Notes: a model not told the origin generated them from the letters alone. Positions 38,813 to 48,014 are shown, counted from the stretch's first letter. The stretch: DNA of 64,000 nucleotides from JBBROS01 sp965199595 (GCA_965199595.1 OZ241182.1:2604001-2668000), one strand, 5' to 3'. Numbers and translations: made by a program.

Positions 38813-39152
38813 GCCCGGCAGTTGAGAACGAGGTGCCGGCTTGCCAAGGCGGCCACGGCACGCCCGCCGCGGCAGGCCGATCTCAAGCCCGTCTCCGCTG
38901 CAGCCTTCGCCTCGGTCATCGGTTCCGGCGTCCAGAGATCGCAGCCTCGCTCGATGCAACGCTGAACTCGGGTGCAGCCGCACCGCCGCCACATGAAGCC
39001 AGCCTATTCCGGCAGCCGCAGGAAGGCAACTGCGGTCGATCCACAGTTTGGCGGTGAAGCCTGGCGGCGATCACCGGAAATCCGCTGAGCGGAGCTGGAC
39101 GCCGGAAGCTGCTTGGTCAAGATGGCTGCTCGCGCCGCCAGGGAGCCAGCCG
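38813..39152. other. Divergent intergenic region with no gene seen
   Basis: About 340 bases between the unknown membrane protein gene (minus) and the DUF1810 gene (plus). Short open frames exist on both strands but none has a plausible product or ribosome site. It presumably holds the two promoters. Confidence 0.5.
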
Positions 39153-39584
39153 ATGACGCCAGACCCGCACGACCTCGCCCGCTTCGTCTCCGCCCAGGCG
39201 CCGGTGATCGAAGCCGTGCGGGCGGAACTCCGGGCCGGGCGGAAGCGCTCGCATTGGATGTGGTTCGTGTTCCCGCAATTGCGCGGCCTCGGTAGCAGCC
39301 CGACTGCGCAGCACTACGCCATCGCCAGCCGCGCGGAGGCCCTGGCCTACATGGCCCACCCGCTGCTCGGCCCGCACCTGGTCGAATGCACCGGGCTCGT
39401 CAACGCCATCGAAGGCCGCAGCGTGCACGAGGTCTTCGGCGCGCCCGACGACCTCAAGTTCCACTCCAGCACCACCCTGTTCGCCGCCCTGAACGCCGAT
39501 CCCGTGTTCCCCGAAGCCCTGGCGCGCTTCTTCGACGGCCAGCCCGACCCGCGCACCCGGCAGCTGCTCGCCGCCTTGCAATAA
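39153..39584 (+). CDS. DUF1810 protein
   Basis: A 143-residue soluble protein starting at the ATG at 39153. Family blocks are GRKRSHWMWFVFPQLRGLG (about 28-46), AQHYAIASRAEALAYMAHP and KFHSSTTLF. DUF1810 is a small helical family related to calpastatin-type annotation and of unknown biochemical role. The size is typical. It is monocistronic and convergent with the SulP gene. Confidence 0.88.
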   Translation: MTPDPHDLARFVSAQAPVIEAVRAELRAGRKRSHWMWFVFPQLRGLGSSPTAQHYAIASRAEALAYMAHPLLGPHLVECTGLVNAIEGRSVHEVFGAPDDLKFHSSTTLFAALNADPVFPEALARFFDGQPDPRTRQLLAALQ

Positions 39585-39633
39585 CCTCGCTCCGGCTCAC
39601 TCGGCTGCATACCCCGATCGGCATCGTGCTGCT

Positions 39634-39654
39634 GGCCAGGGCGGGGCCCTGGTC
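39634..39654. terminator. Hairpin between convergent DUF1810 and SulP genes
   Basis: GCCAGGGC and GCCCTGGT pair around a 3-base loop, with one more pair on the outside. The hairpin lies in the 100-base gap between two convergent genes. A run of four T precedes it on the minus strand, and there is no U-tract after it. Confidence 0.45.
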
Positions 39655-39684
39655 AAAACAGGCGGTTGATGCCGCCGGACACGC

Positions 39685-41154
39685 CTAATCCGCGATGAGC
39701 GGCCCATGCCGGTCCACCAGCGTCGCGCTCGCCGCATTCAGCCCCACCACCTCCACCACGAAGCCGCGGCGGCGCAGCCGGGTCACCGCGCCTTCCAGCG
39801 CACCCACGGCGGTCACGTCCCATAGATGCGCGGCGGTGAGGTCGATGCGCACGGTGCGGGCCGGGTCACGCGGGTCGAGCTGATCGGCGAACGCCTCGGC
39901 GCTGGCGAAGAACACCTGGCCGGACACCGCATAGGTCAGCGTCGCCGCCGCCGCGTCGTAATGCGGGCGGACCTCGAGCAGCCGCATCACCTTGAAGGCA
40001 AAGAACACCCCGCTGAGCAGCACGCCCACCGCGACGCCAAGCGCCAGGTTGTGCGTCGCCACCGTCACCGCCACCGTGGCCAGCATCACCAGGCTGGAAA
40101 CCTTGGGATGCGTGGTCAGCTCACGCAACGACGCCCAGGAGAAGGTGCTGACCGACACCATCACCATGATCGCCACCAGCGCCGCCACCGGCACCTGCGC
40201 CACGAACGGCCGCAGCAGCACCATCAGCACCAGCAGGAACACCCCGGCCACCAGGGTGGACAGCCGCCCGGCACCGCCATAGCGCACGTTGCCGACGGTC
40301 TGCCCGATCATGCCGCAGCCCGCGATGCCGCCGAACAGCCCGGCCGCCACGTTGGCCAGCCCCAGCCCGGTGCACTCCTGCGCCTTGCTGCTGGTCGTGT
40401 CCGTCATCTCGTCCACCACGCTGGCCGTCATCATCGACTCCAGCAGCCCCACCACCGCCATCGCCAGCGCATAGGGCGCGACGATCCCGAGCGTCGCGAG
40501 CGTCCAGGGCAGGCCGGGCAGCACCAGGTGCGGCAGCCGGTCCGGCAGCAGCCCGAGATCGGCCACCCGATGCACCGGCATCGGCACCGCCATGGTCAAG
40601 GCCGTCAGCGCCACGATGCAGATCAGCGGTGACGGGATCACCGTGGTCAGCCGCGGCAGCAGGTAGATGATCGCCAGCCCGGCCGCGATCAGCGCATAGG
40701 TGTGCCACGTCACATCCAGCATCTGCGGCATCTGGGCCGAAAAAATCAGGACCGCCAGCGCGTTCACGAATCCGGTCCGCACCGAGCGCGAGACGAACCG
40801 CATCAGCACGTCGAGCCGCAGCAGGCCGAACGCCACCTGCATCCCACCCGCCAGCAGCGTCGCGAGCAGCAGGTACTGCACCCCATGCCCCCGCACCAGC
40901 GCCGCCGCCACCAGCGCCACGGAGCCCGCGGCCCCCGAGACCATCGCCGGCCGGCCGCCCGTGAAGGCGATGACGATGCCGATGACGAACGACGCATACA
41001 GCCCGACCTGCGGGTCCACCCCGGCCACGAAGGAGAAGGCGATCACCTCGGGGATCAGCGCGAAGGTCGCGACCATGCCCGCCAGCACGTCGCGCCGCGT
41101 GCCGGCAAGGCTGGTGAACCACTCGGCCCGGTATCGCGTCCATGCCTGCATCAT
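39685..41154 (-). CDS. SulP-family anion transporter with STAS domain
   Basis: I chose the ATG at 41154, after GAGGAACG; the in-frame ATG at 41178 is possible. The protein is 489 residues with about eleven hydrophobic segments and a C-terminal STAS domain (about 385-489, with VRIDLTAAHLWDVTAVGALE). Typical SulP sequence includes FSFVAGVDPQVGLYASF, GRPAMVSGAAGSVALV and the block CGMIGQTVGNVRYGGAGRLS. It moves sulfate, bicarbonate or another anion; the substrate cannot be told. Confidence 0.92.
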   Translation of the reverse strand: MMQAWTRYRAEWFTSLAGTRRDVLAGMVATFALIPEVIAFSFVAGVDPQVGLYASFVIGIVIAFTGGRPAMVSGAAGSVALVAAALVRGHGVQYLLLATLLAGGMQVAFGLLRLDVLMRFVSRSVRTGFVNALAVLIFSAQMPQMLDVTWHTYALIAAGLAIIYLLPRLTTVIPSPLICIVALTALTMAVPMPVHRVADLGLLPDRLPHLVLPGLPWTLATLGIVAPYALAMAVVGLLESMMTASVVDEMTDTTSSKAQECTGLGLANVAAGLFGGIAGCGMIGQTVGNVRYGGAGRLSTLVAGVFLLVLMVLLRPFVAQVPVAALVAIMVMVSVSTFSWASLRELTTHPKVSSLVMLATVAVTVATHNLALGVAVGVLLSGVFFAFKVMRLLEVRPHYDAAAATLTYAVSGQVFFASAEAFADQLDPRDPARTVRIDLTAAHLWDVTAVGALEGAVTRLRRRGFVVEVVGLNAASATLVDRHGPLIAD

Positions 41155-41247
41155 CGTTCCTCGTCGCTGCCGCGCCATCGTCTATCGTGTCGCGGCGATC
41201 AACCCTAACCCCTGGCCTCCCGCCCGCCCGCCCGCTACGGTTCCGGC

Positions 41248-42258
41248 ATGATCGACCGCCGCACCCTCCTCGCCGCCTCCGCCCTTGCTCTCGCAGCGCC
41301 CGCGCATGCCCAGGCAGCCCGCAAGGTCCGCATCGGTCAGGCCACGCCCGCGGTCAGCTTCCTGCCGATCCAGGCCGCACGCGCCCTCGGCACCTTCGCT
41401 GCCGCCGGGCTGGAGCTCGATTGGGCCGCCATCCCCGGGGGTGACCCGTCCTGCCTCGCCGCCCTCGACTCCGGTGACATCGACTTCGCCGCCGTGGGCA
41501 CCGAGACGCTGCTGAACGCCATCGCCAAGGGCCAGCCGTTCCAGATGGTGGCGTCGCTGATGTCCAAGGTGTCGCTCGAGCTGGTGGTCAGCAACAAGGT
41601 GATCGAGCGCACCGGCATCGCCCCGGCCGACGACCCGCTGGAGAAGCGCCTCTCCGCCCTGAAGGGCATCACCGTGGGCGTCAGCGCCATCGGCGGCACC
41701 CAGGACCGCGCGGCCCGCTGGCTGGCGCGCCAGGCCGGGCTCGACCCCAGGACCGAGGTGCAGATCGCCATGGCCGGGCCGCCGCCCGCCATCCAGGGCG
41801 CGCTGGAGGCCGGGCGCATCGACGCCTTCGTGCTCAGCCCGCCCGAGGGCCTGCTGGCCGAGGACGCCCGCACCGGCCAGGTGCTGGTCCGCATGGGCGA
41901 CGAGTTCCCGGCGCTGAAGGGCATCCCGTCCCTGGTGCTGGCCATGAAGATCCCGGCCGATGCCGCCAGGCAATCCCTGGCCGTTGCCACCTGCAAGGCG
42001 CTGCGCGCCGCCTGCACCCAGCTGCTGGCCGACCCGCCAGGTGTCGCCGCCAGGATCCAGGCCGCACTCTACCCCCGCATCAAGGCGCCGGTGATGCAGG
42101 CGGCGATCCTCGGCCTGCGCTCCGGCATCACCGGTCTCGGCCGCATCGACCCGGCCTCCATCCCGGCCCTTCTCGCCTATGCCGGCGACGCCGCCCATGG
42201 CCTGGACCCGAAGGCCGTGTTCTGGACCAACGAATACTGGGACGAGGCCGGCAAGTAG
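41248..42258 (+). CDS. ABC substrate-binding protein of the NMT1/SsuA type
   Basis: A 336-residue periplasmic protein with a twin-arginine-like or Sec signal (DRRTLLAASALALAAPAHA). The mature part matches nitrate/sulfonate/taurine-type binding proteins: an N-terminal VRIGQATPAVSFLPIQAARALG, GDPSCLAALDSGDIDFAAVG and a hinge region VGVSAIGGTQDRAARWLARQ. No permease or ATPase lies next to it. The hut-linked ATPase and permease at 35.7-37.2 kb are of the same family and lack a binding protein, so it may serve them. Confidence 0.85.
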   Translation: MIDRRTLLAASALALAAPAHAQAARKVRIGQATPAVSFLPIQAARALGTFAAAGLELDWAAIPGGDPSCLAALDSGDIDFAAVGTETLLNAIAKGQPFQMVASLMSKVSLELVVSNKVIERTGIAPADDPLEKRLSALKGITVGVSAIGGTQDRAARWLARQAGLDPRTEVQIAMAGPPPAIQGALEAGRIDAFVLSPPEGLLAEDARTGQVLVRMGDEFPALKGIPSLVLAMKIPADAARQSLAVATCKALRAACTQLLADPPGVAARIQAALYPRIKAPVMQAAILGLRSGITGLGRIDPASIPALLAYAGDAAHGLDPKAVFWTNEYWDEAGK

Positions 42259-42305
42259 CCGACACCGCTCCTGCCCCGCCCCATGCCACAAGCGAGACTC
42301 GCCGC

Positions 42306-43280
42306 ATGACTGCCCCCAACGAGCCGGCGCTGCCCCCGGCTCTGCCCGATGCAACGATCCCGGAGCTGCCGAACCACTACCGCGGCAAGGTGCGCGACAA
42401 CTACAACCTGCCGGATGGCCGCCGCATCCTGATCGCGACGGACCGCCTCTCCGCCTTCGACATCATCCTCGCCACCATCCCCGCCAAGGGCCAGGTGCTC
42501 ACCGCCACGGCCCGGCACTGGTTCGAGCACACCGCCGACATCTGCCCCAACTGGGTCGAATCCTACCCGGACCCCAATGCCGTCATCGGCCGCACCCTCA
42601 CCATCCTCCCGGTCGAGATGGTGGTGCGCGGATACATGGCGGGCACCACCGGCACCTCCATCCTTACGCAATATAAAGCCGGCACCCGCACCATGTACGG
42701 CCACACCTTCCCGGATGGCCTCCGCGACAACCAGCGCCTGCCCGCCCCCATCATCACCCCCACCAGCAAGGCGATGGACGGCGCCCACGACGCCCCGCTC
42801 ACCCCGCATCAGATCATCGCCCAGAACCTATTAACAAAGCCTCAATGGGACGAAGTCAGCGCCCTCACCCAGGCCCTGTTCGCCCGCGGCCAGTCCATGG
42901 CAGCCGAACGCGGCCTGGTCCTGGCCGACACCAAATACGAGTTCGGCACCGACGCGAATGGCCGCATCGTGCTGGCCGACGAGATCCATACGCCGGACAG
43001 CAGCCGCTACTGGAGGATGGACAGCTACGAGGCGCGGTTCGAAGCCGGGTCGAAGCCCGATTCGTTCGACAAGGATTTCGTGCGCAACTGGGTCGCCGCC
43101 CGCTGCAACCCCTACACCGACCCCATCCCCGAAATCCCGGAGAGCCTGATCGCCGCCACCGCCCGGGTGTATATCGAGGCCTTCGAGATGATCACCGGCC
43201 AGGCCTTCGCCGCCCCCGCGCCCGGCGAGCCGGTGCTGCACCGCATCCGCCGCAATCTCGCTCCCTATTTCACCAGCTAG
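42306..43280 (+). CDS. purC: Phosphoribosylaminoimidazole-succinocarboxamide synthase
   Basis: A 324-residue SAICAR synthetase of the longer type. Key blocks are YRGKVRDNYNLPDGRRILIATDRLSAFD-like residues at about 20-48 (split here as GKVRDNYNLPDGRR and ATDRLSAFD), VVRGYMAGTTGTSI, and the C-terminal DEIHTPDSSRYW. It joins CAIR and aspartate in step eight of purine synthesis. The gene follows an ABC binding protein gene after 47 bases and precedes an ornithine cyclodeaminase homologue after 10 bases. Confidence 0.96.
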   Translation: MTAPNEPALPPALPDATIPELPNHYRGKVRDNYNLPDGRRILIATDRLSAFDIILATIPAKGQVLTATARHWFEHTADICPNWVESYPDPNAVIGRTLTILPVEMVVRGYMAGTTGTSILTQYKAGTRTMYGHTFPDGLRDNQRLPAPIITPTSKAMDGAHDAPLTPHQIIAQNLLTKPQWDEVSALTQALFARGQSMAAERGLVLADTKYEFGTDANGRIVLADEIHTPDSSRYWRMDSYEARFEAGSKPDSFDKDFVRNWVAARCNPYTDPIPEIPESLIAATARVYIEAFEMITGQAFAAPAPGEPVLHRIRRNLAPYFTS

Positions 43281-43290
43281 GACCCGGCCC

Positions 43291-44304
43291 ATGTCGCACC
43301 CGATGCCGCCCGTCTACATCGATTTCCTCAACCGGTTCGACGTGGAGGAACTGCACCTCACCAACGAGGAGATCATCGGCGCCATCGAGAACCAGCTGCG
43401 GGTTCAGGGCGAGGGCCAGACCGTCATCGAGCCGCGCGTGTTCCTGGAACCCGGCGTCGCCCGCGGCCACTTCAACGTGCTGCGCGGCGCCATCGGCGGC
43501 GATATCGGCCGGGCCGGGGTGAAGGTGGTGGGCGATTTCGTTGACAACTACCAGCTCGGCTACCCCAGCGAACTCGCCACCCTGCTGCTGCTGGACCCCA
43601 CCATGGGCGCGCCGAAGGCCATCATCGAGGCCTCGGGCATCACCGACATGCGCACCGGCGCCGTCACGGCGGTGGGCGCCAAGTACCTGGCCCGCAAGGA
43701 TAGCAAGGTCCTCGGCCACATCGGCGCCCGCGGCAGCTCCTACTGGAACGTGCGCCTGCTCGACAGCCTGTTCCACTTCGACGAGATCCGCGTCCACTCC
43801 CGCCGCCCGGAGTCGCAGAACGCCTTTGCCGAGCGCCTGTCCAAGGACCTGGACAAGCCCGTCCGCGCCATGAACGACTGGCAATCCACCCTGGAGGGCG
43901 CCGACATCGTGGTCGAGGCCTCGCGCCTGGTCGCGCCGGAGCCGCTGCTCAGGACCGGGTGGATCAAGCCCGGCGCCCTGGTGATGCCCTACGGCACCCA
44001 GTCTGCCGTCGAGCTCTCGCTGACGGACGTCATGTCCAAGCTGATCGTCGACGACTGGGGCCAGTGCAAGGGCGGCAAGTGGGGCGCCCTCCGCCAGCAC
44101 GTCGAGGCCGGCAAGCTCTCCGAAGCCACGCTGTACGCCGAGATGGGGCAGATCGTGGCAGGCCTGAAGCCGGGGCGGGAGAACGACGAGGAGCGCATCC
44201 TGTTCTGGCACCGCGGCCTGTCGCTCAGCGACATCGCCCTGGGCCATGCGATGCTGGCGAAGGCGAAGCAGATGGGAGTGGGCCAGCGCCTCCGCTTCTG
44301 CTGA
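43291..44304 (+). CDS. Ornithine cyclodeaminase/mu-crystallin family protein
   Basis: A 337-residue protein. The N-terminal substrate domain includes EEIIGAIENQL and RGHFNVLRGAIGGD. The Rossmann part includes AVGAKYLARKDSKVLGHIGARGS (NAD-binding turn GHIGARGSSYWN). The family includes ornithine cyclodeaminase, alanine dehydrogenase and imine reductases. The exact reaction is not set by sequence. It overlaps the next small gene (TGATG), and downstream a peptide-type binding protein is coupled, so it may act on an imported amino acid. Confidence 0.82.
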   Translation: MSHPMPPVYIDFLNRFDVEELHLTNEEIIGAIENQLRVQGEGQTVIEPRVFLEPGVARGHFNVLRGAIGGDIGRAGVKVVGDFVDNYQLGYPSELATLLLLDPTMGAPKAIIEASGITDMRTGAVTAVGAKYLARKDSKVLGHIGARGSSYWNVRLLDSLFHFDEIRVHSRRPESQNAFAERLSKDLDKPVRAMNDWQSTLEGADIVVEASRLVAPEPLLRTGWIKPGALVMPYGTQSAVELSLTDVMSKLIVDDWGQCKGGKWGALRQHVEAGKLSEATLYAEMGQIVAGLKPGRENDEERILFWHRGLSLSDIALGHAMLAKAKQMGVGQRLRFC

Positions 44305-44531
44305 TGAGCGTGGTGATTCGAAACGAACAGACCAAGCTGCTCGCCTCCGCGATCAACAATCTTGGCGTCGCCTTCCTCGTCACCGGCGTCATCGCGCCGG
44401 TGACTGGCTACATGCTCGGAAGCCTTGCCGTAGACGCCCCGTTGCGCTTGCTTTCCTTCGTCATGATATGCCTTGTTGGCGGGGCATTGCTGCTCCACCG
44501 CGCGCGGCGAACCCTGGAAGCCATGGAGTGA
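44304..44531 (+). CDS. Small membrane protein, two helices
   Basis: A 75-residue protein starting at the ATG at 44304 in a TGATG overlap with the upstream stop. Two hydrophobic segments are visible (about 14-38 and 47-64), with a basic/acidic tail. I do not recognise the family. It is coupled to the next small gene by another TGATG. Such short paired membrane proteins are often missed. Confidence 0.6.
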   Translation: MSVVIRNEQTKLLASAINNLGVAFLVTGVIAPVTGYMLGSLAVDAPLRLLSFVMICLVGGALLLHRARRTLEAME

Positions 44532-44695
44532 TGCCTATGTCTGACCTGCTCCTGTTCGGCCCGATCATCGCGGTGGTGGCATTCGGCTGGATGGCCAGCG
44601 TTCTTGCCCTGCGGTCCAGCCGACAGTATCGCGCCAGCCACCAGGTGGCCGCCAAGCCCGCCCATGGCCCAAATGTTGCAGGACCCGCCGAATGA
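44531..44695 (+). CDS. Small single-helix membrane protein
   Basis: A 54-residue protein from the ATG at 44531 (alternative ATG at 44537). One hydrophobic segment (LLLFGPIIAVVAFGWMASVLAL) is followed by a basic tail. It overlaps the stop of the previous small gene and the start of the downstream binding-protein gene (ATGA). The overlaps on both ends support translation. Function is unknown. Confidence 0.5.
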   Translation: MPMSDLLLFGPIIAVVAFGWMASVLALRSSRQYRASHQVAAKPAHGPNVAGPAE

Positions 44696-46221
44696 TCCTA
44701 TCCCGCCGCAACACCCTCCTCGCCACCGCCGCCCTCGCGCTCACCACACGCGCCCAGGCCCAGGGCGCGAAATCCAGCGTCGCCGTCCGCATCGACCGCG
44801 ACGTGGAAGTGCTCGACCCGGCCTTCCGCTCCGGCCTGCAGGACGGCAACATCATCCGCGCCATCTTCCAGCGCCTCTACACCGTCGCCCCCGGCACCGG
44901 CGAGCTGGTGCCGGACGCCGCCAGCGAGCTGAAGCAGACCTCCCCCACCACCGTCGAGTTCACCCTCAAGCCCGGCCAGCTCTTCACCGATGGCTTCGGC
45001 GAGATGACCGCCGAGGACGTGAAGTTCTCCTTCGAGCGCTTTGCCGTGGCCCCGGTGGGCGGCAAGGAATCCCCCTACAAGGGCGACTGGGCCAGCCTCA
45101 AATCCGTCGATGTCACCGGGAAGTACACGGGCCTCATCACCCTGGACAAGCCCCGCGCCGCCCTGATGGCCGTGGCGATCGGCGACGTCTCCGGCAGCAT
45201 CGTCTGCAAGCGCGCCGTCGAGCAGCGGGGCGTCGAGCACAACACCAGGCCGGTCGGCTCCGGCCCGCTGATGGTCACGTCCTTCGAGAAGCAGCGCGGC
45301 GTCACCCTCAAGCGCAACCCGCAATACCCCGGCACCAGGTCGGGCTTCGAGGAGGTCGCGGTCCGCTACGTGCAGGACCCCAAGACCACCGAACTCGGCC
45401 TGCGCTCCAACGAGCTGGACTTCGCCCTGCTGCCCCCGCAATCCGCCGAGCCGCTGCGCACCGTCCAGGGCCTCGCCGTCACCCAGCAGCCCGGCATCGC
45501 CAACGTCTGGATCGGCCTCAACATCGAGAAGAAGCCCTTCGACGACATCCGCATCCGCCGCGCCTTCCACCTGGCGCTCGACATCGATCAGATGCTGCTG
45601 GCCGGGTATAACGGCCGGGCCCCCCGTGCCAATGCGCTGGTCATGCCGCAGGTGCTGGGCTACTGGAAGGACGCCCCCGTCACCAGGCGGGACGTGGCCG
45701 GCGCCCGCAAGCTGCTGGCCGAGGCCGGCATGCCCACCGGGTTCAAGTGCAGGATGGTGATCCAGAACCAGCCGGTCTACCAGACCATGGCCCTGGTCGC
45801 GCGCGCCCAGCTGGCCGAGGTCGGGATCCAGCTCGAGGTCGATGCCCAGGAATCTGGCGCCTTCTTCTCCGCCGGCAAGGGCGAGGCCGGCAAGTCGCTC
45901 GACACCGTGATGATCCGCTTCAACGGCAAGATGGACCCGAACTTCCTGGCCCAGTGGTTCACCACCAGCCAGATCGGCATCTGGAACTGGCAGCGCTGGT
46001 CCGACCCGAATTTCGACAGCCTGCTCGACCAGGCCTCCGCCGAGCTTGACCCGGCAAAGCGCGCCGCCCTCATCGTCGAGGCCCAGCAGCGCATGGAGGA
46101 CAGCGCCTGCCTGATCTGGCTGACCTACGACGTGACCGTCATCGTGGCGCGCACCTGGTTGAAGCCGGCGCTGCTGCCCAGCGGCATCGACTGGGCGCTG
46201 GACCGCTTCGCTCCCGCCTGA
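44692..46221 (+). CDS. ABC peptide-type substrate-binding protein (SBP_bac_5)
   Basis: A 509-residue periplasmic protein with a signal sequence (RRNTLLATAALALTTRAQA). Family 5 blocks are VEFTLKPGQLFTDGFGEMTAEDVKFSFER, seen as TLKPGQLFTDG then TAEDVKFSFER, and later VGSGPLMVTSFEK. It would bind peptides, nickel or other small solutes. Start at 44692 is fixed by the ATGA overlap. Of the usual dpp/opp set only a DppB-like permease follows, 685 bases further on and after an opposite-strand gene. Confidence 0.92.
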   Translation: MILSRRNTLLATAALALTTRAQAQGAKSSVAVRIDRDVEVLDPAFRSGLQDGNIIRAIFQRLYTVAPGTGELVPDAASELKQTSPTTVEFTLKPGQLFTDGFGEMTAEDVKFSFERFAVAPVGGKESPYKGDWASLKSVDVTGKYTGLITLDKPRAALMAVAIGDVSGSIVCKRAVEQRGVEHNTRPVGSGPLMVTSFEKQRGVTLKRNPQYPGTRSGFEEVAVRYVQDPKTTELGLRSNELDFALLPPQSAEPLRTVQGLAVTQQPGIANVWIGLNIEKKPFDDIRIRRAFHLALDIDQMLLAGYNGRAPRANALVMPQVLGYWKDAPVTRRDVAGARKLLAEAGMPTGFKCRMVIQNQPVYQTMALVARAQLAEVGIQLEVDAQESGAFFSAGKGEAGKSLDTVMIRFNGKMDPNFLAQWFTTSQIGIWNWQRWSDPNFDSLLDQASAELDPAKRAALIVEAQQRMEDSACLIWLTYDVTVIVARTWLKPALLPSGIDWALDRFAPA

Positions 46222-46239
46222 AATCCCGAAGCCGGGCGG

Positions 46240-46785
46240 CTACCGGCCCTGCTCCCGCGTCGCCGTCAGCGCATCCAGCACGGCTTCCGGCGCCACGTCC
46301 TGTTTCGCCTCCTCCAGCTCGGCGCCCGCCTCCGCCCCGACCTCCAGCTTCAGCGCGATCTCGCCCAGCAGCTTGGCCACCTTGGTCAGCTCGTGCTCGG
46401 TCAGCAGGCTGATGTGCAGGTCGAGGTCCGCCCGCTTGTCCGCCGCCGCCTCCGTGCGGTTCTGGCTCACCAGCACGAAGGTCGCCAGGAAGATCGCCTC
46501 CACCGAGGCCGAGGTGCCCAGCAGGCCGAATGACGGGTCGATGCTCTTCCAGCCCGGCACCATGTCCAGGTTCACCAGGATCCAGACGCCGTAGATCACC
46601 AGGTGGATGTAGGCGAACACCATGCTGCCGGCGAACCGGGTGATCGCGTGCGCCACCTTCTCCTGCCGCGACGCGGACTCCATCTCCTGCCGCCGCCGCT
46701 CCGACAACGCATGGATGTTGCGCCGCAGCGAACTGCTGAGGTCCTTCGGTCCCGGCGGACCGATGACAGGGGGGGGTCGATCCAT
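46240..46785 (-). CDS. DUF1003 membrane protein
   Basis: A 181-residue protein from the ATG at 46785. The DUF1003 region (about 35-125) has two membrane helices with the family phrase DPSFGLLGTSASVEAIFLATFVLVSQNR, here cited as DPSFGLLGT and FLATFVLVSQNR. A hydrophilic helical C-terminus rich in Glu and Ala follows. Function is unknown. The gene sits on the opposite strand between an SBP_bac_5 gene and a DppB-like permease gene, apparently splitting a transport operon. Confidence 0.88.
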   Translation of the reverse strand: MDRPPPVIGPPGPKDLSSSLRRNIHALSERRRQEMESASRQEKVAHAITRFAGSMVFAYIHLVIYGVWILVNLDMVPGWKSIDPSFGLLGTSASVEAIFLATFVLVSQNRTEAAADKRADLDLHISLLTEHELTKVAKLLGEIALKLEVGAEAGAELEEAKQDVAPEAVLDALTATREQGR

Positions 46786-46905
46786 GGCAAGTCTCCGGCC
46801 CGGCGCCGGGCTGGGGTGCAACGCCGCAGCCCGGCCTTCGGCTTCAAGGCACCTGCCATGTGATTAGCCGTGGATCGGCCGTCATTCTCCCCCTAGTTTC
46901 TCCGC

Positions 46906-47859
46906 GTGCCCGCATCCCTCCGCTACATCGCCAGCCGCCTGCTGACCACCGTGCTCACCGTGCTCGGTGCCATGCTGCTGCTGTTCGCCCTCACCGTGCT
47001 GGTGCCCGGCGATCCGGCGGCCATCCTGCTGGGCCCCCAGGCCTCGCCCGAGGCCGCGGCCCGCTTCATTGCGGAGATGGGGCTCGACCAGCCCATCCAC
47101 ATCCGCTTCCTCCGCTTCTTCGGCCACCTGCTGACCGGGGATCTGGGCACCGACGTGCTCAACGGGCGCCGGGTCTCGGCCACGGTGGCGGCGGTGCTGC
47201 CCTACACGCTGATCCTGACGTTCAGCGCCATCGCGCTCGCCATGCTGTTCGGCATCCCGCTCGGCGCCTATGCGGCCACCCGGCCCGGCTCCTTCGCCGA
47301 CCACGCGTTGGCCGGCGTCTCCGTCGCCTTCATCGCCATCCCCAGCTTCGTCATCGCCATCCTGCTGCTGCTGGTGTTCTCGGTCTGGCTGGACTGGCTG
47401 CCGGTGCTGGGCACCGGCCGGGCCGGTGACTGGATCGACCAGGGCAAGCGCCTCATCCTGCCCACCGCCGCGCTGTCGATCGGCTGGATCGGCTTCATCG
47501 CCCGCCTGGTCCGCACCTCCATGCTGGAGGTGCTGAGCGAGCCCTACATCCGCACCGCCCGCGCCTATGGCCTGTCCGCCCGGCGCATCACCTACAAATA
47601 CGCGCTCAAGAACGCCTTCATCCCGCCCCTCGCCATCCTCGGCCTGGGCATCGGCCGGCTGCTGGGCGGCGCGGTGCTGGTGGAGATCGTGTTCGCCCGC
47701 CCCGGCCTCGGCCGCCTGGTGCTGGACGCCATCAACGGCCGCAACTTCCCGGTGCTGCAAGGCGCCGTGCTGGTTGTGGTGGTGCTGTTCGTCGTCACCA
47801 ACCTGGTGGTGGACCTGCTCTACGCAGCCCTCGACCCCCGGATGCGCCGCCGCGGCTGA
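46906..47859 (+). CDS. DppB/OppB-like ABC transporter permease
   Basis: A GTG start gives 317 residues with about six membrane helices. The coupling EAA loop reads RTARAYGLSARRITYKYALKNAF (only the part ARAYGLSARRI is cited as the diagnostic core). It forms half of the inner-membrane channel of a peptide/nickel-type importer. DppC, DppD and DppF are absent: the next gene is on the opposite strand. It may serve the binding protein at 44.7-46.2 kb with partners elsewhere. Confidence 0.9.
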   Translation: MPASLRYIASRLLTTVLTVLGAMLLLFALTVLVPGDPAAILLGPQASPEAAARFIAEMGLDQPIHIRFLRFFGHLLTGDLGTDVLNGRRVSATVAAVLPYTLILTFSAIALAMLFGIPLGAYAATRPGSFADHALAGVSVAFIAIPSFVIAILLLLVFSVWLDWLPVLGTGRAGDWIDQGKRLILPTAALSIGWIGFIARLVRTSMLEVLSEPYIRTARAYGLSARRITYKYALKNAFIPPLAILGLGIGRLLGGAVLVEIVFARPGLGRLVLDAINGRNFPVLQGAVLVVVVLFVVTNLVVDLLYAALDPRMRRRG

Positions 47860-47870
47860 CGCCGGCACTC

Positions 47871-47991
47871 ACCACGGAGACACAAAGGAAGGATCGTCGC
47901 TGGGCCGCCGCAGGCAACATCACCCAACAGCCACCGTTGCCACCAAGGCGCAACCCGCACCAACCCTCCGTGCCCTCTGCGTCTCCGTGGT
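47871..47991. repeat. Long-spaced inverted repeat of the ACCACGGAGAC type
   Basis: The arms ACCACGGAGACAC (from 47871) and GTCTCCGTGGT (ending 47991) are inverted copies separated by about 95 bases. Flanking partial matches (AAAGGA and CCCTCTGC) lie inside. The element fills the gap between two convergent genes. Similar CACCACGGAGACAC elements are known to recur in some GC-rich genomes. It may act as a bidirectional terminator or be an old REP-like element. Confidence 0.55.
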
Positions 47992-48014
47992 CGATCAGCC
48001 CGCCAGGCAGCCGC

